Shown piece after piece: positions 59,501 through 64,000 of a stretch of DNA of 64,000 nucleotides. Position 1 is the stretch's first letter, and the number at the start of each line of letters is the position of its first letter. Source of the stretch: Cryptomeria japonica (lineage: Eukaryota > Streptophyta > Pinopsida > Cupressales > Cupressaceae). The DNA is taken from assembly GCF_030272615.1 (NCBI RefSeq), contig NC_081409.1, positions 914,860,340 through 914,924,339 of the forward strand, in the 5' to 3' direction. The notes under the pieces were generated by a model. That model made no database searches. It had not been told where the DNA came from and worked only from the letters and a program-made list of their open reading frames with translations. A program made the position numbers and the translations under genes.

Positions 59501-60511
59501 CCTTGTAATGCCTAATCACTGAATATTGAAAAGTTCTCAGTAGAATTTCCTCCTCCAGAAAGTTGTTCACGTCTTTTTTGAGAAAAAGATAACTTCTCTT
59601 GTAAATAATAGAAAGACAAAGGAGAAAGATTGTGATAGCTGACCGACTTTCTCATTTTTAATTGAATGTACTCTTTTTTATAATGCATAGATTAGGAAAG
59701 GATAAATATTGTATATCAAGGATTAAAGAAAAATCTTTCATATCAATTTAATCAGTAAAATAGCAATTTTTTGCACAATATGATGTTTAACAATCTCATC
59801 ATTAACAATGATTGCTTCTGTTGTTTGAAGTGCTTGAATCTTAATGCACTTTGAGTTCTGATCTGCCAATAATACAAATAATTTTGGAAGGTAATGCAAA
59901 CTTTATTGGTATATTCCAAAGCTGAAATTTTGCAAAATATTCATGATGACCAAGTTTGATTAGAATGTAGGAACTTAATTTGAGAGTGCTTTCATAACTG
60001 TGTAGAAGTTTATTTTGCATCAACTTTTCGAATCACACGCTTATCACATATTTTCCTCATCCTGATGATGGATCACAAAGTTTGACCTGAAACATTGACA
60101 CAAAATAAACTTCTATACAGTTAATTACCATAAGCACTCTCAAATAAATCTCATGGTCTATGGAAATGCCATGTCAACAAAGGTAATTTGTTTGATCCAA
60201 GCTATTTATTTTAATTCTCATACGGTAGTCCTCAATAGGAATCTTATCTGATGTTAGGTTATGAAGCTGCTTCCAACAGGGCGGAAAAGCACGGCATACA
60301 TTGTTTTATATGGTTCAATTGTAAGTATCCATCAATGTTTGAGGTTTTTCCGTTGCACCTGCTAGTCAGCTTATCTTATTTGATTTTTTCTAATCAAATT
60401 TATTTAATGCTATTACAGGTTGGCTTTGGATCTGTTATTCTACATTATTTATCAGGATTGGTTCATTCTATTCTTGAAGAGTTAGGGTTTGGGGAGGAAA
60501 TGTTTAATCCT
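41553..60511 (+). CDS. Nuclear envelope integral membrane protein, NEMP/DUF2215 family (partial host gene)
   Basis: Exons: 41553-41775, 43138-43295, 43431-43576, 60258-60320, 60419-60511. All borders are AG/GT and the phases join without a stop. The product runs from DVHSVPVTIQLPSVQLIESSPGLKFGS (lumenal N-terminal domain) through NASLSLGQCEQ and FMDIRMQDTIFGSLTISVEEE to membrane helices LAFLGLGLVMLILAP and MAFGIILVILIFLFQ. It continues KLLPTGRKSTAYIVLYGS, then VGFGSVILHYLSGLVHSIL and FGEEMFNP. This order matches plant NEMP proteins as I know them; animal NEMP1 is an inner nuclear membrane protein. The signal-peptide exon upstream and the C-terminal exons downstream are not seen. The first visible exon starts in phase 2, so ATG 41534 just before it is intronic, not the start. 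Exons look intact, so this is probably a working gene. Confidence 0.85.
44255..44389 (+). repeat. TRIM 5' LTR
   Basis: 135 bp, containing the tRNA-like sequence at 44308-44379. Confidence 0.92.
44308..44379 (+). tRNA. tRNA-like sequence, TRIM 5' LTR
   Basis: 72 bases fold as a cloverleaf. Acceptor stem is GGGCCAG/CTGGTCC with one G-U pair, D stem GCTC/GAGC, T arm CTAGG-TTCGAGT-CCTAG. A-box TAGCTCAGTGGTAGAGC and B-box GGTTCGAGTCC match RNA polymerase III promoter elements. The anticodon stem is only four good pairs (TCCA/TGGA) with an 8-base loop GCAGCGTA, so no anticodon can be assigned and it is probably not a working tRNA. More likely it is a tRNA-derived promoter or structure carried by the TRIM. 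Confidence 0.75.
44390..44408 (+). promoter_or_regulatory. TRIM primer-binding site (initiator tRNA-Met)
   Basis: TGGTATCAGAGCCAGGTCC abuts the LTR. At least 17 bases suit the initiator tRNA-Met 3' end. Confidence 0.9.
44446..44580 (+). repeat. TRIM 3' LTR
   Basis: 135 bp, containing the tRNA-like sequence at 44499-44570. Confidence 0.92.
44499..44570 (+). tRNA. tRNA-like sequence, TRIM 3' LTR
   Basis: Identical to the 5' LTR copy over the full 72 bases, while the LTRs differ elsewhere at four sites. Confidence 0.75.
44814..46301 (-). repeat. LTR-like block starting TGTAATGTCCCC (minus strand)
   Basis: On the minus strand it begins TGTAATGTCCCC at 46301. A possible end GGTGTTACA lies at 44814. 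No matching target duplication was found, so the far end is uncertain. A perfect 18 bp palindrome, CAGACCTGTACAGGTCTG, lies at 45004-45021. Confidence 0.45.
46413..47700 (+). repeat. LTR-like block starting TGTAATGTTCCC (plus strand)
   Basis: It shares with the E1 LTR start the order TTAGCCTATTC ... CTGTAGGCTA and an ACTTACTATTTTTTGTAAGT hairpin near 46617. The end is not defined. It contains an 85 bp tandem duplication near 47491-47660 (GGCATTGTAATGTAAATTT in both copies). Confidence 0.55.
47491..47660. repeat. 85 bp tandem duplication
   Basis: Two near-identical units; GGCATTGTAATG starts at 47491 and 47576. Confidence 0.85.
47806..48690 (-). repeat. LTR-like block B, copy 2
   Basis: Clear homology to 30493-31400 in the same orientation, for example ATCTTATCCTCTCTTGAA and TGACCACGCAAGGC. 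The homology fades near 48690, where a different sequence begins. Confidence 0.65.
49180..49495. repeat. AAACCCGATTTTGCC minisatellite
   Basis: Five to six units of about 65-75 bp, each with AAAACCCGATTTTGCC followed by a gap and TTTTAAACTTG, lie upstream of the decayed gene at 50078. Related phrases continue leftward from about 48990. Confidence 0.7.
50078..53524 (+). pseudogene. Large retroelement-associated protein of unknown function, copy 2 (decayed)
   Basis: One frame runs from about 50078 to 51731, where an exact 17 bp tandem duplication (51690-51723 region) shifts it. The new frame continues to about 53200, and a further shift leads to the end at 53524. Stops within are TGA 50897, TAG 51305, a TGA near 51868, TAG 51943, TAG 52153 and TAG 53047. 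Undamaged length would be about 1140 codons. The first ~400 residues align with the minus-strand gene at 34758: CAHHFDKETRIIKNDDGEAI with CARHYDSHSRTIVAEDGTIL, and PYMLPRYPIDKI with PYMLPRYPTDRI. A Pro/Ser-rich linker and a long helical C-terminus follow. No replication enzyme is seen. The start is not certain. Confidence 0.7.
53525..53923 (+). other. Non-coding, possible LTR with TATA box
   Basis: TATAAATA at 53795-53802 with GGATCCTCCCACC upstream looks like an LTR promoter following the decayed gene. No second copy was found nearby, so the LTR idea is unproven. Confidence 0.35.
53924..54520. repeat. GGAAAATCGACC / TGGATAAAAATCCA hairpin array, copy B
   Basis: Eight units with GGAAAATCGA or a variant start near 53924, 53996, 54066, 54139, 54200, 54271, 54324 and 54382, spaced about 53-73 bp. 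Several units hold a small TGGAT...ATCCA stem, for example CTTGGATAAAAATCCATG. Homologous to 20770-21180. Confidence 0.85.
54937..54983. repeat. Conserved GGGGGTCCCC hairpin motif, copy 4
   Basis: GTGGGGGTCCCC, ATTTGC, AATGGGG, then TGATGTGTGAAGACG. The upstream 400 bp match copy 1. Confidence 0.75.
54984..55583. repeat. LTR-like block between the hairpin motif and GGACGGTACA
   Basis: On the minus strand it starts TGTACCGTCCCC at 55583 and has ATATAAAAGGGG near 55312. This suggests a minus-strand LTR, but only one copy is present. Confidence 0.4.
55936..56048. repeat. Short tandem duplication (~60 bp)
   Basis: CACACATGTTGCTG ... GATGAGTCAGTAGGATTGAT occurs twice; a third, diverged copy follows the solo LTR at 56793. 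Confidence 0.7.
56049..56787 (+). mobile_element. Solo LTR
   Basis: TGTTAATGTG...ATTTAACA, 739 bp, with perfect target duplication ATTTG at 56044-56048 and 56788-56792. The GGGTTTTTCACCC and GGAGGGTTTTCCC motifs near its end are typical of plant Copia LTRs. No internal region remains. Confidence 0.85.
56924..57263 (+). pseudogene. Ty3/Gypsy protease relic
   Basis: CKSGDESCMVIVDNA, then VEMVEKL after a shift, then EQCKVSFNIDAYKDEVVCNIMAMDVCREHLGR and HDGQANIYILVKDGK. This is the end of a Ty3-type protease and following linker, where intact relatives have DSGA-type active sites and LLGRPWQ. It is decayed, with stops between blocks. The DNA around it (55600-56048 and 57264-58080) is probably the rest of the same old element. 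Confidence 0.6.
57264..59978. other. Non-coding intron sequence, partly Ty3-derived
   Basis: Lys/Glu-rich open frames at 57628-58078 probably belong to the decayed Ty3 element but match nothing I recognise. From 58080 on it is AT-rich with no gene or clear repeat. Confidence 0.4.
59979..60149. repeat. Inverted repeat with hammerhead-like core (possible Penelope-element relic)
   Basis: Arms 59979-60023 and 60095-60149 are inverted copies (TTTGAGAGTGCTT..GTAGAAGTTTATTTTG). Between them CTGATGA at 60062-60068 and GAAAC at 60089-60093 flank GGATCACAAAGTTTGACC, an almost complete stem. That spacing and core match hammerhead ribozymes, which are known from Penelope-like elements. The stem has lost a base, so it is probably a fossil. 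No protein remains. Confidence 0.4.
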
Positions 60512-60756
60512 GTAAGTTGTTCATAATTGCAGATGTTTGAATAAAATATTTTTCACTTCAGTATTTATAGAATCAAGTTATTTGTCCTATAAGATCTTAC
60601 TAGTTATAATATGTCCTTAACATGATGTGTATGCATTTGTATCTTTCCAATAGCATGAATGATGAGAACCTGTGAAAAGTAATATGTTTAATACTTATGC
60701 TTTGAGGCTAACAAAATTCACGAGACAAAATTTTCTTCTTTACAAAATAGGAGAAT

Positions 60757-61076
60757 TGTTTGCCCTCTCGGATAAATGGTTAAATGCAGAAAGTAAATGC
60801 ACAGAACATAATGGAAATATATTAAATAACCAGCCTTTGTATTAATTCAACAGTCCATGTACATCAAGTGCTTATAACATTACATCTGACACGACTAACA
60901 TGATCCTACTTCGAAGAAAAGGTACACAATATATAATACCCGAAGGGGCACGACACAACCGTCGCGACTCCAACTACCTACCTGTTGGCTAACTAACTGA
61001 CCGCCGTAACTCATTATTACTGATGACAACATAAACATAATATAACAACATAACATAATGATTATTCCCGTCAACA
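60757..61076 (-). repeat. E3 3' LTR
   Basis: 320 bp, reverse complement of the E2 LTR with scattered substitutions. The polypurine tract (CCCCCCC on the plus strand) follows at 61081. Confidence 0.92.
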
Positions 61077-61855
61077 TCATCCCCCCCAAGAAAAGAAGTC
61101 GACTCCGACGACTTAATACAAAATAGAGATGAACGGTAGAAACTACTGACGCCAGGTGGGCCCGGATCTTATACACTTGCTGCGTCCTCGCCTGAAAACC
61201 CTTTTCTGCTACCAGCCGATGCTCAAGTGCGGATTTCACCAATATTGTATCCTTTGCCATCACAGTCCTCCTGTGCCTAACCCAAACTTGTTTGCAAAAC
61301 ACATTTTTTAGTCTCAGCTTCCACCAACTACTACTCAAATGATACTGTCTCCCTAGCCAATTTGTACTCGATAGCCACCCGTGCTGCTCTCCTGACATCC
61401 AACTCCTGGGTACGTTGAACTAAGTCTCACGCGACTATTGCCCCCAACTTGGTGGTCAGCTCCTCCTGAGCTCTCTGTGCATCCACCAAGGCAACCTCAC
61501 GTCCAGCCGAGACATACTCTGAGTTCCTCAAAGCGTACCAGTCATGCTTGGAGGTGGCCACAATCCGCTGGCACAAATGCTAGGAGACACCTCAAATCCT
61601 CCATCACACTCCCCAAAGCCTAAAAACTGAACTGAATAACTCCCTGGTGTCATACAACTGCGTGGACCTGCAATGCTCTTCCCTCAAACTTTGTTTGTTC
61701 CCAACCTCCAAATCCGTCTCCCTCTACGGCTTATGGCTTCCCTGCCAATGCTTAGCTGCAGGCTTCTTTCTCACAATACGGACAACCACAACACTTCCCG
61801 TGGTCTTCTGTAGCTCAAAATAAACTGAGGGTCGAGGGGCAGCGCCCCTCGCGGG
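61077..61855 (-). other. E3 3' untranslated region
   Basis: Homologous to E2 16400-17160; no gene. Confidence 0.75.
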
Positions 61856-63279
61856 GTCCTGGTTCATTTGCATACCTCGGGTTTTCATGTTGTACGGGCA
61901 CTCCTTGGTGGAGTGTCCCATCACTTGGCAATCTCACAGAATGCCTTCTTTTGGCAAGTACCCTTTGTGTGCCCTTCCTCTTTGCACTCAGTGCACCATA
62001 TGTCCCCTTCGTTCCGACCAGTGCTTCTCATTATTTTGAATTCCTTTCTCATTCGCTCCGTGTCTTTTTGGAGCGCTTGCACCCGTTTGCCAGCCTCGTC
62101 GTCGCTGCTGCTTTCCTGTGAAGAGTCATTGTCCTCGGATGAGGATTTATTACTTTTCTTCTTCTTTGATGTTTTGTGTTCGCTCTCCAGGTCCATCGCC
62201 CTATTATAAGCGTTGTCATATGACGTCGGGGGTACAATTTTCATCTTCCTTCGTAGGGAGGATTTCAACCCTTCAACGAACCATCGTTTCTTCAATCCAT
62301 CTGCGGGTTGGCTTTCCATTTTACCCAAGAGTTCTTTCAGCCTCCGACTGTATGCCTGTACTGTCTCCCTGGTACCTTGTTTGGTACTGTATATCTCCGT
62401 TACAATTTCATTGTCATCACGGAGCAACTGAAACTCCCTCGTGAATTCCTTCTGTAGATTGGCCCATGTGACCACTTTTTGCTTGTCCACATCAGAGTAC
62501 CAATCTATGGCAACTCCTCGTAACGTGGCTGGGAACTGTTGTACCCAGTCATCCTGGTCTGTTACTCCGTTGGCGGACCAAATGGTTTCACATGTACGGC
62601 AGTGCCGTAAGGGGTCTTCCTTGCCCTCCCCTGTGAACTTTCGCAATTTTTGTTTACTCGCCATCCCACCGCTGGGTCTCGCTCCTCTAGTTCCTTGTGT
62701 GCTTGTACTTGGCGATCCTCCGCCTCCTGCAACTGAACCTCCACTCGTGGGTCCTCCGGAAAAAGTTGCTGACACCGAACCAAACAAATTGCCTCCCGTA
62801 CGGTACCCTTGTGCTCCCTCGGCACCTTCGGTCGTACCGTCACCTTCCGGTGTCTCCCTCCGGTTGGTTGTCTCCCTCCGGTTGTCCTCTGAAATGGACA
62901 AATTCTTTAGCAAGTCTCTGGTAGCGTCGATCAGGTTTAGACTTCGCCTTGTTTGTTCCACCAACTCTTCGCGGCTTCTTACCCTACGGTGGTATTCTGG
63001 CGAACTGTAGAGTTCTCCTTCGGCACCCTCCGTGACTCCTTCTGGCATCCCTACAATAGTGTAGATAGTGTAGTTCTCTCCGTCTATCTCTGCCTCCGCA
63101 ACCTCCGTGACACCTCCTGGGTTCCCTTCGGGCAACCCCTCGGCCGGTTGTCCTTCGGCAAGCTGCCTTAGCCTACGGCTTCGTTCTATCTGCTGTCTGA
63201 GATTCAACGCGGTTTGTGCCACTTCCCATTCGTCACTCTGTATCTTTTTATTTTTGTCCTTATTTAGTCTATTGGGCAT
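61856..63279 (-). pseudogene. E3 gag, frameshifted and 3'-deleted
   Basis: From ATG 63279 it reads 452 codons nearly identical to E2 Gag (capsid segment, Ser/Asp linker, first zinc knuckle CTECKEEGHTKGTC) and stops at 61921. The second knuckle is lost because one T of the TTT in GAGATTTGCC is missing. Beyond that, gag sequence continues in another frame to the deletion junction near 61856. No protease remains. Confidence 0.88.
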
Positions 63280-63366
63280 AAGTCACTTCCATACACAGCA
63301 AACACACGCCATGTACACAAAAAAACTTTTATTATTTTTATTTTTGTTTTGCCTTTCGGCCACAAT

Positions 63367-63709
63367 TTATATCAGCAGTGTGTCGAGATTATTACAAGGT
63401 TCAATTTCTCCTGGCCTGGCGCCATCTTGTTCCGTTTCCCGTCGGCTGTTCTCTTCGTAGCGTTGCAGGATTTGTTGTCGTTGCTCTTCCTGGGCAATCT
63501 CCTCCAGGCGGGCCTGTTGTGCCAGCGATGCCTGTGCAAGCAACCGGGGGAGGTGGTTCATCAACCGGTTTACTGCTGGGCTAACGTCCAGCGCTGTCCA
63601 CACGGCACTTGGTGGGATTTCTGCCTCCGCCTCACCAACGGTAGGCCCATTGTGTCTGTGCACCATCCGTGTCTTCCGTTCCCGAGTACGTCTAGGCAGT
63701 GGCGCCAAA
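63367..63709 (-). CDS. E3 leader ORF (~113 codons)
   Basis: An open frame begins within the primer-binding site and runs to 63367 with no stop: APLPRRTRERKTRM, then EIPPSAVWTALDVSPAVNR, then ASLAQQARLEEIAQEEQ. The first ATG is MVHRHNGP, at about 63666. It matches the broken leader frame of E2. Unknown function; short, helical, Gln/Glu/Arg-rich. It may be a leader protein or the remnant of a longer Gag N-terminus. Confidence 0.45.
63697..63709 (-). promoter_or_regulatory. E3 primer-binding site
   Basis: TTTGGCGCCACTG on the minus strand, directly after the LTR. Confidence 0.7.
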
Positions 63710-64000
63710 TGTTTGCCCTCTCGGGTAAACGGTTAAATGCAGAAAGTAAATGCACAAAACATAATGGAAATATATTAAATAACCACCCTCTGTATTAATT
63801 CAACAGTTCATGTACATCAAGTGCTTATAACATTACATCTGACATGACTAACATGATCCTGCTTCGAAGAAAAGGTACACAATATATAATACCCGAAGGG
63901 GCACGACACAACCGTCGCGACTCCAACTACCTACCTGTTGGCTAACTAACTGACCGCCGTAACTCATTATTACTGACGACAACATAAACATAATATAACA
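63710..64000 (-). repeat. E3 5' LTR, cut by the window end
   Basis: 291 bp present. It differs from 60757-61076 at about nine positions, mostly transitions. Confidence 0.92.

Larger units (their letters stand above)
43577..60257 (+). other. 16.7 kb intron of the NEMP gene
   Basis: Donor CAG|GTTATG at 43577 and acceptor GATGTTAG at 60257. The flanking exons join as FLFQ-VMKLLPTGRK, the expected protein order. The intron is filled with a TRIM, LTR fragments, a decayed retroelement gene, hairpin arrays, a solo LTR and a Ty3 relic. Confidence 0.85.
60757..64000 (-). mobile_element. E3: second E2-family element, internally deleted, runs off the window
   Basis: Reverse orientation. LTRs are at 60757-61076 and 63710-64000+, about 97% identical over the shared part. 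By comparison with E2 the element should end about 29 bp beyond the window, so the target duplicate (AGAAT at 60752-60756) cannot be confirmed. The interior holds the leader ORF, a truncated gag, and a junction near 61856 where E2 has about 2.9 kb more, including the end of gag, the protease and the hairpin array. Confidence 0.92.

Noticed and set aside
58080-59978. Small open frames such as 59028-59336
   Set aside because: Short, without motifs, in AT-rich intron sequence.

Overview
This is plant nuclear DNA, most likely from a large-genome seed plant such as a conifer or other gymnosperm. The reasons are plant-type LTR retrotransposons with initiator-tRNA-Met primer sites, a plant-type hAT transposase, and one host gene split by a 16.7 kb transposon-filled intron. 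The species is not identifiable from the sequence, and the gymnosperm call is inference.

Left third (1-19336): a Ty3/Gypsy element (E1) with a chromodomain-like C-terminus. It holds three nested insertions: an apparently intact hAT transposon in its 5' LTR (316-4233, perfect 8 bp target duplication), an unclassified 1.65 kb insertion in gag (5615-7260), and a gag-protease-only LTR element (E2, 11171-17482) in its 3' LTR. E1 gag-pol is readable but decayed, mostly by TAG stops.

Middle (19337-41190): repeat-derived DNA hit by E4 (21550-27240), an LTR element with no reverse transcriptase that carries a coiled-coil/zinc-knuckle protein and a separate ORF of about 790 codons. Next come an inverted LTR pair (27736-29572), an LTR-like block with a decayed minus-strand protein gene (30493-34758), and a 17-copy array of one palindromic hairpin spaced about 176 bp (35706-38605).

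Right part (41553-64000): exons of the only recognisable host gene, a NEMP-family (DUF2215) nuclear-envelope membrane protein on the plus strand. Five exons are visible: 41553-41775, 43138-43295, 43431-43576, 60258-60320 and 60419-60511. The first exon and the 3' end are not seen. The intron between the third and fourth holds a 326 bp TRIM whose two LTRs each contain a tRNA-like sequence, several LTR fragments, a second relative of the minus-strand protein gene (50078-53524), a solo LTR, a Ty3 protease relic and a possible Penelope/hammerhead relic. A second E2-family copy (E3), antisense and internally deleted, starts 245 bp after the last visible exon and runs off the window.

Recurring theme: at least six unrelated repeat families here each carry their own array of short imperfect palindromes. 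The stem sequence differs between families but the hairpin layout recurs. The best candidates for something undescribed are the hairpin arrays, the tRNA-bearing TRIM, and the RT-less elements with large novel helical proteins.
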